64,000 nucleotides of DNA from Thinopyrum elongatum (GCA_011799875.1 CM022299.1:211798070-211862069), one strand, 5' to 3'; shown: positions 1 through 13,058, counted from the stretch's first letter. The notes: generated by a model not told the origin, from the sequence alone. Program-made: numbers and translations.

Positions 1-1487
1 CATTCTTCATGTTTGTTGTGTTGGTTGTGTGCTCTCCATCTTCCCTTCCTCCTCCTATGGTTGTTTGCATCTTCATCATTTCAGCAAGACCTTTCACCAA
101 GCGCAAAACCATTTCACTTCTTCCTTCTTTAAAATTTCACCCATTATTGCAACTGACAATTTTCCTGCCTCAAATATTGTTCACCTTTTTCCTATAAACC
201 CTAGACCTTGCCTTCAACCTTTCTGTCAAGTTTCAGCTCATTTGAAGATGATTTGGTTGGGTTCAAAAATGGTTCAAGTTTGAATTTAATTCAAACTTGA
301 ATTATTTTTCTATCTCTAAAATGTCCAAAACATTTTATTCAAATTTTGCATAAATCTAGGAACTCAGATCTATTTCTGTCTCAGCCTACTTCTTTCCTCA
401 TCTCTCTGTGTATTTCTGCTCTTGATATTCTGTCTGAAGGATTAAAGAAAAGAAATGAGAAGAGAAAGGAAGAGCAGCCCAACAGAACCGGCCCAGCAGC
501 AAACCCCGCAGCCCACCTGTTTCTCTCCCCAGCCGGCCCAGCCCCTCTCCCTCACGCCTACCTGCTCCATTGCTCGCCATCTCCCTTCTCTATCTACAGG
601 AGCGCCCGGTGCCGTGAGCCTGACGTCGAGGCCAGCACGTCCCCGCACCCCTATAATGCGCCGCCCTCTCTTCTCCCTCCTCCTTCCCTCCTCGCGCCGC
701 CCCCTCTCTTTATCCCCTCTGTTTTCCCTTCTTCTTCAAGAATAGAGGACAGAGAGCACCACCGAGATCTTCGCCGCAGTTTGCGTCATTGGAGGTCACC
801 ACAGTCTGTTCCGTTATGTCCATCTTCTTCCTCGACTACCTCCGTTCAGACATCTTCCCGCCTCAGGCTGCCTCCACTATGTCGCCGAGGGACGCAAAGT
901 CGCAGTCATCGTCGACGTCTTCTTCCCCTGCTTCTTGTGCTCCATGGACCCGAGCACCACCGCCACGATTGATGCATCTTCCCGCTGTCTTCGATCACCG
1001 TCGACCTTGCACTACTCCAGCAACACCCCCACAATGACGCTCGCTCCTCCTAGCCCTCCTCTCTCGTGTGATTCCCGTTGTCCAGCCGAGTAGAAGCTCA
1101 CAGTCGCCATGAGATCCATGGACGTGAGTTTGAGTTCGTGCTTGTGCCACTGCTTCTGCTCGCTGATCCCACACACATAGCCACCACGATCACTCTATGC
1201 TGCACGCATCCATGGACGTCGTCTCCATTCCTGATCAGCAGCCTGGGCTAGCAGGGTGGATGTTGTTTGTGTTTTTTGTTTGATTTCATCCATAGTCGGA
1301 TGCTGCTCTTCTCTATGATGTTTGATGTATTCATGTGGCATATGTATGCCTTTGTATGTATCCCCATTTTTGTTATACATGGTTCGATGTAATGATATCC
1401 ACCTTGCAAAGCGTCTTCAATATGCGGCTCTATCCTTGGTGGGACCTTCGAGTTCCTCTTGGATAGGATCGCATATTGGGTGTGACA
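1..1487 (+). repeat. 5' LTR of E1 (left end outside window)
   Basis: Base 1 corresponds to base 4335 in the 3' LTR, so about 245 bases of this LTR lie upstream of the window and a full LTR would be about 1.73 kb. It contains a GC-rich segment (470-1080) with short accidental reading frames. The last 100 bases (1385-1487) recur at both ends of the insertion at 14304-17406. Confidence 0.85.
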
Positions 1488-1490
1488 AGT

Positions 1491-1502
1491 TGGTATCAGA
1501 GC
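1491..1502 (+). other. Primer-binding site, initiator Met tRNA
   Basis: TGGTATCAGAGC lies 3 bases after the LTR end and is the standard plant primer site complementary to the 3' end of initiator tRNA-Met. It fixes the orientation of E1 as plus. Confidence 0.9.
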
Positions 1503-4089
1503 CTCGACCGACCATAGGATCCCCCTTGATTGATCGTAGGTTAGTCATTGTCGAGTCTACAAGAAAAATTATTTTCGGAGTCTAGTTATATCGGAGAAAG
1601 AATTCTTTTTTACTCCTTATCCCTTCGTTGCTCTGGTGAGGATTTGTGACATAGGTGTTTCATTCTACTATTCTTCCCCTTCAAATTTTCTTTAGGATCA
1701 CGAGGGTATTTTCGATCATTGTGATGTCAATCCTTTTCAACCGGTGCACTTCTCTTCAAGTTATTCCATCCTCTTCATCTTTTGCTAGATCGATTCTCAG
1801 TTTTCTCAACAAAGTTCATTTCCCCATCCCAAGTTGTTTTCTTTTCCCACCCGCCCACCCTTTTGTCTTCACGAAGTATGACGTCTTGAACCAAGCATCC
1901 ATTTTACTCATGCAAAGCCTCTCCATTCTTCCTTCAATTGTTTCAACCGGTGAATTCTCGTCTAGTTCATCATTGTTCGTCTCATTTTCTTTTCCGGTGG
2001 ATTCAATTCAAGATTTTCGGGTTGATCCTATTCCTTTTCCTTGGCTCAAGTGTTTCCCCTTGCTCATTTTCCTCTCGCCATTTAACCCTTCCGGAGTGCT
2101 CAAGACATCTCAGAAGATTCGTGTGTGCGTTCAAATTAATTCAAGGTTGCCACCTCATTCAAGTCTTCAAAATCGTTTCGGTCCTTCATCTCTCTTTCAA
2201 ATAATCGTTTCAACGGTGTTTTCTTTCTAGTGGGCCCTAACCCACAGGTCTTTTCCTAGGATCTTACCTGACTCTTCTTATTTTCTCGAAGATTATCTCT
2301 ATTTCTTTCAAAGTTTGACGTAAGAATGAATTTTCATCAGTCATATGCCTTTTCCAAGATCGCTTTCAAATTATTTTCATTTTTCGCTCAACCTTTCTAT
2401 TCTTCATTGTTCCGGGGTGTCTCAATAATTTTGGTGGTGTTCCTCATTGTCATTCGCAGTGTTGAAGATCGAAGAAGAATTTCTCTTGAATCTTGTTCGT
2501 TCTCTTGAAGATTCATGGTTCTAGCTTCATCCCATCCTCATAATTGTTTTGACTGTGAGAATTCTTTTCATAGCCATCCGAAGCATTTCAGGAGTTGTTT
2601 TCGTTTCTAGATCATATAAAGGCCATCATTTCAGAAGATTTCTTCATTCTAAGTTTTCATCTTCGTTCTCTAATTATTCTAAATTGATGTCTCTTTGTTC
2701 GCCTAAATATTGTTTTGGTGATTCGTTTAAGTATTCGTAGTCAGCTCGTGATCTCTTCATTCTCATGTATGTAAGTTCCCTCAAGTGTCTTTGTTCATTT
2801 TCCAATTCTTTCCGGTGATTCCTTCTCTTTTCTTCATTCATTTTCAAATTTTTACGGTGGTTCATTCAAGATTTCTCTTCCTTCATTATCAATTTATTTG
2901 TTATCGTATCAATTTATTCGTTGTCTACAAATCCCACTGGTGGCTCGCTGCAGACCTTCCCAAGTTGCGCTATATCTCTCTAAATCCTTTCAAAGAACAA
3001 TAAGTAGTATGCCAAATCCATTGTTCGTCATCAATTTAAGTTGATCAAGGACAAGCATACAATAAATCTTATTCTTATTTCCCCGAGGTGATTAATTCCT
3101 CCTTTCGGAGTTCATTCATGAAATCAATTTCTCGGTTCTAAGTTGTTCATCTTTTCTTTTTCGAAGTTTCAACTTTTCTCGGTTATCATGTCACGAAGCC
3201 CAATATAATCATCGCAAGGTTTTGTCTTGTTCATTTCAACCTTCACTTCCTTCCTACCATTTCCTTTATTACTGGAGTTCTTCATGGAGGCTCTACATGG
3301 TGGTTCATCAAAGATTTCATTCGTTCTCAAAGTGTTCGTTAAGATTCTTGGTGGAGCTCAAGAATTCTTCTTCGTACATTTTGAAGTGCAATTCATTCTC
3401 CCTTATCTTTTGAAGTGGAGTTTTTCATCTCTTTGTTCCTCTCAACTAATCAGTCATTTGGTAGTGGCGAAACTTCACCTCAAGTTTTAAGATGGTTCCC
3501 ATAAGCCCACGAGTTTTATAATATTTTCGTTGTTGATTATCCAAGAACTCCATTCAACCCTTCTTCGTAATGTTACTCTTCCAAGTTTACATATTCTTCT
3601 CCGTTCATTTCATTTAATTCTTTCATTCCTTCCAGAGGCATTGTGTTGTTGCTCTTGTCAAGGATCATCCCATCTTGTCAAATTCTTGCTAATTCCTTCC
3701 ATTTTCAACCGGAGTGCTGTCCAAATTCCTTCTTTCTTGTTCCTTGGATACCTCGTTATACCGGTGTGGTTTCATGCACTTTTATTGGTCCATTGAGCTC
3801 TTGTTTCATGTCTTTCGACATCCTAGGTTCTCAGGGTGTTCCTTGTGTATCTTTTAACCAGAGTCCCATCCAAATGCTTCATTTTCCCAAGTTCATGTTC
3901 TATCCCTTGCTTCTCTTCAACCGGAGTGGTTTCAAATTCTTTCTCATTCTTATGCCATCTGTTATCTCTTTGCACCCTCCAAGGTTCGTTGCTTTCACTC
4001 CTTTTTCAAAGAAGCAACTTCATTTACCTCATCATCTTCTGTCTCGTTCCTAAGATCTCAGGACGAGATCTTCTATTACTGGGGAGTGT
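1503..4089 (+). other. Non-coding pyrimidine-rich interior of E1
   Basis: No recognisable coding region. The plus strand is strongly T/C-rich throughout. Short motifs of the form TTCAACCGG(T/A)G recur (near 1737, 1943, 3702, 3917), with degenerate relatives such as TTCCGGTG near 2811. The longest frame (1655-2230) is a low-complexity Ser/Phe-rich artefact. The purine-rich tract GGGGAG at 4081-4086 just before the 3' LTR is the likely polypurine tract. Confidence 0.7.
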
Positions 4090-5404
4090 TGTGATGCCCC
4101 AAGACCGATGCTCCAGATGCCTTCCATTTATTTTTGTTGACGTCGTGTGTTTCAATTGTTTGTTGCCATGATCTTGATGAGTGACATTGTCATGTTTTTC
4201 TTCTTGCATCATGTTCATCATTGGTTATATTGCATTGTGCCATCCTTGCATCATGTTCACTTTGTTATATGTTATATGATTTGATATGCCTCGTGTCATT
4301 TTATTGCATTTTATCATTATCATCATGTGGGTTGCATTCTTCATGTTGATGTGTTGGTGGTGTGGTCTCCATCTTCCCCTCCTCCTCCTATGGTTGTTTG
4401 CATCTTCATCATTTCATCAAGACCTTTCACCAAGAGCAAAACCATTTCACTTCTTCCTTCTTTCAAATTTCAACCATTATTGGAAGTGATAATCTTCCTG
4501 CCTCAAATAATGTTCACCTTTTTCCTATAAACCCTAGACCTTGCCTTCAACCTTTCTGTCAAGTTTCAACTCATTTGAAGACAATTTGGTTGGGTTCAAA
4601 AATGGTTAAAGTTTCAATTTAATTCAAAATTGAATTATTTTTCTATCTCTAAAATGTCCAAACCACTTTATCCAAATTTTGCATAAATCCAGGAACTCGG
4701 ATCTATTTCTGTCTCATCCTACTTCTTTCCTCATACCTCTGTGTATTTCTGCTCTTAATATTCTGTCTGAAGGATTAGTGAAAAGAAATGAGAAGAGAAA
4801 GGAAGAGCAGCCCAGCAGAGCCGGCCCAGCAACAGACCCCGTAGCCCACCTGTTTCTCTCCCCAACTGGCCCAGCCCCTCTCCCTCACGCCTACCTGCTC
4901 TATTTCTTGCCATCTCCCTTCTCTGTCTACAGTAGCGCCCCGCGCTGTGAGCTTGATGTCGAGGCCGGCACGTCCCCGCGCCACTATAAAGCCCCACACT
5001 ATCTTCCTCCCGTCTGTTTTCCCTTGTTCTTCAAGAATAGAGGACAGAGAGCACCACCGAGAGTTTGCCGTACTTTGCATCATTGGACGCCACCACGGTC
5101 TGTTCTGTCATGTCCATCTTCTTCCTCGACGTTGACTACCTTCGTTCAAACATCTTCCCGCCTCAGGCCACCTCCACTACGTCGCCGAGGGACACCAAGT
5201 TGCAGTCGCCATTGACGTCTTCTTCCCCTGTTTCCTCTGCTCCATGGACCCACGCACCACCGCCATGATCGACACATCTTCCCGCCATCTCCAATCACCA
5301 TCGACCTCGTACGACTCCAGCAACACACCCATGGTGACGCTCGCTCCTCCTAGCCCTCCTCTCCCATGTGATTCGCTCCCGTAGACGCTGTGCAGCCGAG
5401 TAGG
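4090..5404 (+). repeat. 3' LTR of E1, truncated
   Basis: Starts TGTGATGCCCC. It matches the 5' LTR until GCAGCCGAGTAG (about 5404), after which the sequence is unrelated. Small length differences from the 5' copy (for example near 5020 and 5380) suggest the element is not recent. Confidence 0.8.
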
Positions 5405-5928
5405 ATTAATGATCTTCTCTTTTCAATGACCAAGTATTAGCATGGTAAAACATACTCCCTTTGTTCCGTTTTATAGTGCGCATAAGCTCTTGGCCAAAAT
5501 TCCATAATGTACTGCGTGAATGCAGTTTTAGATGGCATTACCCCTTGCTGAGATGATGGATGCTAGTGCAGGTAGGGCACATAGCAGCGATACAAACCTG
5601 CACGCAGGGGTATTTTGGTCGATAGCACAACAAACATCTCCTGCATCGTAAGATCTGTTTGCATGGAAATACTACTTCTCGGTCATCGGAACTCGTTCTT
5701 CTTCCTTTCGCCGATACATGGGACATCCAGAATCCGGGTCCACGTGTCATGCAAGAAAACAGAGATAAGTACAAGTGAGACTCAGGAACGGTCACACACA
5801 TATAGGGAGTATGTGCAGGGACGCAGTAATAATGACTAATGAGCAGTCAAATCACACAGTAAGTTGGTCGGACAAAGCAACCATCATTTCACTCTTCAAT
5901 GGCACGTACACAATATGAAAAGGTTGAT
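5405..5928 (+). other. Upstream region of unit A
   Basis: No gene. Contains one MITE-like terminus (CTCCCTTTGTTCCG near 5454) without a partner. The segment 5700-5910 resembles 7758-7940, including the shared words CCTTTCGCCGA, GGGACATCCAG and GCAGTAATAATGAC. The two segments are therefore duplicated upstream regions of units A and B. Confidence 0.65.
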
Positions 5929-5963
5929 ATGGAGAGAAAAAGAAAACCGCTCCACTATATATA
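5929..5963 (+). promoter_or_regulatory. Core promoter of unit A, with TATA box
   Basis: The block TATGGAGAGAAAA, then CTCCACTATAT, is nearly identical in unit C (21839-21872) and recognisable in unit B (19609-19640). TATATATA at 5956-5963 lies about 30-40 bases before the conserved leader GGAGCCTAAGC. Confidence 0.6.
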
Positions 5964-5984
5964 CATAATAACATAATACTAGCC

Positions 5985-6760
5985 AGGAGCCTAAGCTATG
6001 CGCCTGCTTGCTGGGGTTTCTCTCTTCACACTCTCTCGCACAGAGCAACGGTGCCCATACTGCTGGTCACATATCCGGCCGGATCCCGCCGCCGGGGGAA
6101 TGGAGCAGGTTTTGCGTAGACACGGTCGGCAGCGGCGAGGGAGAAAAACCACTATCCATGCATCCCGATCAGGGGTCCCCGCCATTCTCTCTCACAAAGC
6201 TCCAGCATTGTAGCCTTCGCCCCTTGCTCACTGCCGCGGTATGGGCTGATGCCGCCTCCCACCACCCTCCTAGCTACATCCCGACGTCCCTTAGGTACAA
6301 CTTCCTTTTGGAGCCGGCTTGCTCCACTATCCTAGCTCCCCACGTCGCTCCATGTGGATCTTTCTCCACTTCTACACGCTTCTAATTGTGATGAGTTTAT
6401 GTCTCATCAACTAGTGCCACTACTATTATTCTAATCATACTTCTTCAATATCTTTGCCAACAGGGATGCTCAGCTTGATTTTAGTGCAACTGCACAAAAT
6501 CATCAGATGGTCCATGGGGCTTCTTTCCTTCGACAGGTTCAACCTCGCCAAGAAATTAAAGCCTGCTTAGGGTTTAGGATTTAAGGCCTAGGGACTGCAT
6601 CAATCTTTTTTTTCTTTATTTGGATACATTCTCACAACTTTTGTTTTAGTTGTGAAGTAAATATTGGCTATGTTTGTGAATCATTGAGATGCATCAACAT
6701 GTGTGTTAGTTTCCTTTGTATTTGATGGAATGTTGTAACGGGGTAACCTTGGAGGCAAGA
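5985..6760 (+). ncRNA. Unit A: putative spliced non-coding transcript
   Basis: I do not recognise this locus. It has a GC-rich first exon (about 5985-6294), a possible donor AG/GTACAA at 6295, a 169-base intron with acceptor GCCAACAG ending at 6463, and a second exon starting GGATGCTCAGCTTG and carrying the near-palindrome GTGCAACTGCAC (6484-6495). A conserved tail (6627-6740) resembles 21228-21350 of unit B. The same order of parts occurs in units B and C. Reading frames in exon 1 (71 and 125 residues) are not kept between copies: stops and indels change frame while the GGCCGGATCC core and the splice borders persist. That argues against a protein. It could also be a decayed gene or an uncatalogued repeat. 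Confidence 0.5.
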
Positions 6761-6807
6761 TACATGAAACAAAAATTGAAAGCTTCATAGCATTGTAGTA
6801 CTACTAT

Positions 6808-7097
6808 GAGCAAGTATAATAAGGTGTAGTCAGTAGGCTATAAGGATTAAACTATTATATTTGTGCTAATTTTGATAAGAGAGAAGAGGAGAGAGAAGGG
6901 AAGCGGGTTGTAGATTAACAGCCGGCTGTAGCACAGAATCCAAGAAACATTGTGAGAGTGTATGGTGGGCCATGCATTTGTAATTTGTGAGTAGTACTAC
7001 TTACCACTAGCTACTATACTTGTTTGCTATTAGATTGACTATGTGTGATATGGCAACTCTATATAGCCCATTGATGGCTATACTATTAACTATGCTC
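6808..7097. mobile_element. MITE of about 290 bp, superfamily unassigned
   Basis: Ends are inverted: GAGCAAGTATAATA at the left, and GAGCATAGTTAATAGTA on the complement at the right. It is flanked by TAT on both sides (6805-6807 and 7098-7100). The inner parts also pair (AGGCTATAAGG against GGGCTATATAG). There is no coding capacity. A 3-bp duplication fits PIF/Harbinger or CACTA-derived MITEs, but the ends are too diverged to decide. Confidence 0.6.
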
Positions 7098-8092
7098 TAT
7101 GTAGTACTCCCTTCGGTCCTTTTTTGTATGCGTATAAGAAAATCTCATTTTTCCCGCAATGGTCTGCGCCTTAGCATCTTTGTGCTACTCTTTCCAATAG
7201 TACACCCTCCAATCCCTTCCTCTTCTACCGCACACGCAGCCACAATAATTCCCATCTCTCTCCCACATTCCTCGTCGCTTCCCAAGGCATGCTTGCACAG
7301 AGAGAGAGAGAGTCGCATGCATGCAAAACCAGAGAGAGAGCTGCATGTAGATAGACGAAGAGGAGAGAGAGCCTGCATCCAGAGAGATGGAGAGAGAAGT
7401 AATTGTGCATGAAAATTGAGGGATGCAAGCTGAGCCAATACTTTGCATGCGCGTAACTACCCAGCATTTCCTCCATAGCAAATCCAGGGGCAAAATAGTC
7501 TAGTAATTTTTTCTAAGCACTTGTCTCCTTGGCATGCGGGCTACATAGGTGTTAAACACAAATAAAAAAGGGCCCAAGGTGTTGCACAGTGTCCAAGGAA
7601 TATGGTGATAGTGTGAGGTGGGCCATGTACTCACTGGGTTGCCGTGTTTCACACTCCTTTGGTGTAAGAGTGAAGAAATTAGTTTTATCACAGAATAAAA
7701 AAATAAGAGTGTAGACGCTCTACGGCACGTTTCCTTGCTCCAAAATCATTCTGCTACCTCCTTTCGCCGAAACGTGGGACATCCAGCATCCGGGTCCACA
7801 TGTCATGCACCAAAGTAGGGTGCAGTACTGCAACTGAGAATCACCACGGTCGTACCGCCGCAGTAATAATGACCAATGAGCCGTTAAATAACATAGACCC
7901 GCCAGTAAGTTGGACGGATGAAGCCACCATCACTCTTTGTTGAATACGCTTCTCCCTCATGCAGTATAGTATATTACAGTATTCTTCTGGAAACCAAAGT
8001 TTTATTTTGATAGATCGCGCCATGGAGCAAAACCAATGTTTACATCACATCTGTCGCGTTCTCTTCTCACCCCACATGGTCGCTCGGCACAC
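7098..8092 (+). other. Upstream region of unit B, left part
   Basis: No gene. Begins with a lone MITE-like end (CTCCCTTCGG near 7107), comparable to the one upstream of unit A. 7280-7400 is a GA-rich stretch. 7758-7940 is the duplicate of 5700-5910. The region ends abruptly at the target site of E2 and continues at 18627. Confidence 0.6.
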
Positions 8093-9433
8093 TGATGTCT
8101 ACTACACAACTTGTTTCTTGTAGACGCGTGTTGGGCCTCCAAGCACAGAGTTTTGTAGGACAGTAGCAAATTTCCATCAAGTGGATGACCTAAGGTTTAT
8201 CGATCCGTGGGAGGCATAGGATGAAGATGGTCTCTCTCAAACAACCCTGCAATCAAATACAAGAAATCTCTTGTGTCCCCAACACACCCAATACAATGGT
8301 AAATTGTATAGGTGCACTAGCTCGGCCAAGAGATGGTGACACAAATGTAATATGGATAGTAGATATAGGTCTTCATAATCTAAAAGTATAAAAACAGTAA
8401 GGTAACTAGTAACAAAACTGAGCAAAAACGGTATTGCAATGCTTGAAAACAAGGCATAGGGTTCATACTTTCACTAGTGCAAAATCTCTCAACAATGATA
8501 ACATAATTGGATCATATAGCAATCCCTCAATGTGCAACAAAGAATCACTCCAAAGTTTCTATCAGAGAACGTAGGACGAAAACATGCATCAACCCCTATG
8601 CGTAGATTACCCCAATGACACCTCGGGAATCCGCGAGTTGAGTGCCAAAACATACATCGAGTGAAACAATATAATACCCCATTGTCACCACGGGTATCCA
8701 TATGCAAGACATACATCAAGTGTTCTCAAATCCAATATTCATTCCAACATAACGAAACCTCAAACAGCAAGACTCAATTCATCACAAGAAGGTAGAGAGG
8801 GAAAAACACCATAAGATCCAAATATATTAACAAAGCTCGCGGTACATCAAGATCGTGCCAAATCAAGAACATGAGAGAGAGAGAGAGATCAAACACATAG
8901 CTACTGGTACATACCCTCAGTCCCGAGGGTGAACTACTCCCGCCTCATCATGGTGGCCGTCGGGATGATGAAGATGGCCTTCGGTGATGATTTCGCCCTC
9001 CAGCAAGGTGCCGGAACAGGGTCCCGATTGAGTTTTCATGGATACAGAGGCTTGCGGCGGCGGAACTTCTCATCTAGGGTTCTTTTTGGGGTTTTTGGTG
9101 TTGGTTTCACGTCAAGGGGGTGCCCGAGGGGCCCACAAGCTTAGGGGGCGCACCCTAGGGGGTGGGCGCGCCCCCCGGCTTGTGGCTCCCTCGTCCACTT
9201 CTTGGCCCAGCTGCGATGCTTCGGGGGTCTCTTTTGGTCGATAAAAATTCACCGGAAATTTTCAGCCCATTCCGAGAACTTTTATTTCCGCACAAAAAAT
9301 GACACCACGGTAGTTCTGCTGAAAACAGCATCAGTTCGGGTTAGTTCTAATCAAATCGTACCAAAACCATATAAAATTGTTGTAAACATGGTATGAATAC
9401 TTCATAAATTATAGATACGTTTGAGACGTATCA
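8093..9433 (-). repeat. 3' LTR of E2
   Basis: 1341 bp, TG...CA. Pairs with the split copy at 14164-14303 plus 17407-18626. Contains a (GA)n run near 8873-8890. Short frames near 8929-9244 are LTR sequence, also seen in the other copy. Confidence 0.88.
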
Positions 9434-9763
9434 GCATCCCCAAGCTTAATTCCTGCTCGTCCTCGAGTATGTAAATGATAAAAGAAATAATTTTTGAAGT
9501 GTGAATGCTAGCAAGTGCACATGTTTGATCAATGATAATTTCAATCACTTCTTCTAGCATCATTATATATCATAAACAGTAGCTCATCTCATAAAACTTC
9601 TCATGATCAAGTAGCAAGCTATTCACAGGTTAAAGCATAGACCATAAGCTTTCTTGAAAACTAACAAACTATGTTCTCAGTCATCAAACAATTGCAATTC
9701 ATTTTATTTTCAAGAAGGGTCTATGTAAGAGCTTTGATTTAGCAAATTCCACATACTCAACTA

Positions 9764-10092
9764 CTCCCTCCATTCCTTTATGTAAGGTGTATTATTGTGG
9801 GCACGGTGACCAAGGCACACAATTATAGAGGTGTTGGGACAAATGTACCCTTGGCAAATTTGTTGGTTAGTGGCAAGTAAATCAGTGAGTCCAGGAAAGT
9901 AAGAGATACATGAAATCGAGGGAGAGATAGTTTCCTTCTTTTGATACAAGGAGAGATACAGGAAATCAGGAGAGATACTTTCCTCTTTCTGGAGGGATAA
10001 AAAGGGAATTATGAGGATTTAGAAGAAATGCACCTTACATTGTGGAACTTTATCAAAAATCAAATACACCTTATATAAAGGAATGGAGGGAG
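9764..10092. mobile_element. Stowaway-type (Tc1/Mariner) MITE inside E2
   Basis: Left end CTCCCTCCATTCCTTTATG. The complement of the right end is the same for 19 bases except one. TA duplication at 9762-9763 and 10093-10094. Removing the 329 bases plus one TA restores an uninterrupted E2 sequence (ACTCAACTATCATATAG). Confidence 0.95.
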
Positions 10093-11589
10093 TATCATAT
10101 AGTCTTCCATGATTACTAACACTCAAAGCATATTTTTAGAACAAATAACATCCATCGAACAGAGAGAAAGATAGGGGCTTAATGTTTCGCCTCCCAACTT
10201 ATTTATCATATAGATAGTTGTCAACAATAATAATTCATGATCAAATATATTTGAATGGCCATATATGCTTTGATCTTTCCCCACCACATGATACTTTCCA
10301 ACTAGAGAATAATTGGGATTGAAATGAGAAGGAATACTACTGACTCTTGCATAAAAGCAAAAGATAGGCCCTTCGTAGAGGGAAGCGGGGATTTGCAGAG
10401 GTGCTAGAGCTCGAAGCTTTTAAAACAGAGATGAATATAATTTTGAGATGTATGCTTTCATTGTCAACGTAACGACCGAGAGTTCGCAATATCCTCCATG
10501 CTAGACACATTATAGGCGGTTCCCAAATAGAAAGGTAAAGTTTTTACTCCCCCCACCAACAAACACAAGCCATGGCGAGCCGAATCCTCGGGTGCCCTCC
10601 ATACCAACAACAATCCGGGGGAGTTTTTTTTCATTATTATATTTTGATTCTGATTTTGATCATAGGACTGTGCATCCCAATTACCAGCCACTTTCTCATG
10701 AATGACAAGTGAATAAACACTCATTGTAAGAATATCCCACCTAGCATGGAAGATACTCACCTCCCCCTATTGCTTCATGAGCGATTTGGGCATACAAAAT
10801 AGATTATTATTCGAAGATTTAGAGTTTGGCACATGCAAATTTACTTGGAATGGCAGGTAAATACCGCATATAGATAGGTATGGTGGACTCATATGGAATA
10901 ACTTTGGGTTTAAGGAAGTGGATGCACAAGTAGTATTCCCGCTTAGTACAGGTGAAGGCTAGCAAAGGATCCTAAGCAAGCACCACATGTTGGAGGATCC
11001 ATAACAATATAACTTCTATACAAATATACCCAAACATAACTCATTACGTTGTCTTCCTTGTCCAACTTCAAATAATTTGCTCAAGTTTGAAAATAATTAA
11101 TGGGGCTCACAATCATAGAAAATGTCCAAGATAGTATGTTCATATGTGGAACCTCTCTTCCTTCAATATTCTTTCATGAATTGTTCAAGTGGCCAATGTT
11201 GTGTTTGCTAACTTTCAATAAATTTTACCACCTATACTTCTTATATGTGAAATCATTACTCCCCACGGGATAAGCATATGAAACATATATAATTTAAGAT
11301 TTATGATATTCAATTCATTCAACCATTTTCTCATAGGATAAAAGTGAAGCACGAGAGTAAATGACTAACTACTCCAAAAAGATATAAGTGAAGATCAATG
11401 AGTAGTCAAATAATTAAGTATCTATGTGAAGACTCTCTCTCATCTAAGAATTTCATATCTTAAGTATTTTATTCAAACAGCAGGCAAAACAAAATAAAAT
11501 GACATTCCAAGGATAGCGCATATCATGTGAAGAAGCAAAAACTTAGGCTCAACGAAAACTGACCGATCATTATTGAAGAAGAGAGGTGG

Positions 11590-12960
11590 GATGCCAACCG
11601 GGGCATCCCCAAGCTTAGATGCTTGAGAATTCTTGAAATATTGACTTGGGATGCCTTGGGCATCCCCAAGCTTGAGCTTTTGTGTCTCCTTAATTCCTCT
11701 CATATCACGGTTTCCCTAATTCTTAAAAACTTCATCCACAGAAAACTCAACAAGAACTCGTGAGATGAATTAGTATAAATCAAATGCAAAACATTATCAT
11801 TCTCTACTGTAGAAAATCAATAAAATTATAATTTAACATTGCATACTAAATGCCTCTACATATTTAATACTCCTATCCTCAAATAGAATCATTAAAGAAG
11901 CAAACATATGCAAACAATGCAAACATAACAACAATCTGTCTAAACAGGCCAGTCTGTAAAGAGTGCAATAATATTCATAATTACCTAACTCAAAAAATTC
12001 TGAAAATTTATGACACTGTATAAAATTTGTTATAGCTCAACGTGTAAAAATTTCAATATTTTATCATGTTCTGACTATTCACAAATATTCAAAACATAAT
12101 AACAAACTTTCTGTTTTTTCTTCAAACAACAACATATAGACTTGCAAAATAAGCATGGTGAAGGCTATACTTGACATTTTTATTGAAATAAAATATGCAA
12201 CACATTAATCTAAATAATAGCAAGTTAAACCTAATAAAATAAAATGACTCTCCAAGCAAAACTCATATCATGTGACGAATAAAAATATAGCTCCAAGTGA
12301 GGTTACCGATAATGTTGGAGACGAAAGAGGGGATGCCTTCCGGGGCATCCCCAACCTTAGTTCCTTGGGTATTCCTTGAATATTACCTTGGGGTGCCTTG
12401 GGCATTACCAAGCTTATTGTCTTGCCACTCCTTATTCTCCTCATGTCGATATCTCACCCAAAACTTGAAAACTTCAATCACACAAAACTTAACGGAACTT
12501 TGTGAGATGGGTTAGATAGTAAAACAACTCATTCACTTGGGTACTATAAAAGATAAGATTCATAATTGGTTCCACATAATGCATACTGTACTCTATAATT
12601 TATAGAATTTATATTAAGCAATATAAGCCATAGAAACCATAAAACAAGCAAACTAGGCATTGCAAACAGAATCTGTCAAAAACAGAACAGCCTGTAAAGA
12701 TCTGAATATTGGCTACACTTATGTTTCTCAAAAAAATATGAAAAATTAAGACAACGTATACAATTTGTATATCAATCCTCTGTAAAACATTCAGCATTTT
12801 TTTATGCTCCAGTGATTTTTAACAATTCTGTTACTGGACGCAAAAGTTTCTGTTTTTGCACAGAATCAAATCAACTATCAACCACACTATCCCAAAGGCT
12901 TTACTTGTCACTTTATTAAAAAAAGCTATAAAACATGATTACTACAGTATCTTAATCATG
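11590..12960 (-). repeat. Tandem duplication of about 740 bp in the non-coding interior of E2
   Basis: Block 11590-12290 and block 12333-12960 follow the same order: a GGGATGCC...GGGGCATCCCC segment, a second GGGCAT...CAAGCTT segment, a lysine-codon-like A-rich stretch, then CTGTCNAAACAG and CAGCCTGTAAAGA motifs. The copies are old, roughly 70% alike by eye. Each carries polypurine-tract-like sequence on the minus strand. Confidence 0.6.
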
Positions 12961-13058
12961 TGAACACACAAAAACAGTAGGGGTAAATATTGGGTTGTCT
13001 CCCAACAAGTGCTTTTCTTTAACGCCTTTTTAGCTAGGCATGATGATTTCAATGATGC

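Larger units (their letters stand above)
1..5404 (+). mobile_element. E1: non-autonomous LTR retrotransposon, both ends incomplete
   Basis: The first 1.1 kb (1-1093) is repeated directly at 4335-5404, about 90% alike by eye, as expected of two LTRs. The left copy ends in TGTGACA at 1487 and is followed by a primer-binding site for initiator Met tRNA. The right copy starts TGTGATGCCCC at 4090 after a short purine tract. The 5' LTR begins outside the window, and the 3' LTR stops at about 5404, lacking roughly the last 390 bases. The 2.6 kb between the LTRs holds no gag or pol, so the element must have moved with proteins from elsewhere (a LARD-like design). I cannot name the family. Confidence 0.85.

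Noticed and set aside
346..1037. 208-codon and overlapping frames in the E1 LTR
   Set aside because: They lie in the GC-rich part of an LTR, are Ser/Pro-rich, and are disrupted in the other LTR copy (4679-5215).
1655..2230. 191-codon frame in the E1 interior
   Set aside because: Low-complexity Ser/Phe composition produced by the pyrimidine-rich strand; no domain or conserved motif.
5998..6385. Possible small proteins from exon 1 of unit A
   Set aside because: The matching regions of units B and C have different frames and stops, so there is no sign of protein selection.
7280..7400. GA-rich stretch as a GAGA-type regulatory element
   Set aside because: Simple-sequence composition alone does not support a specific function.
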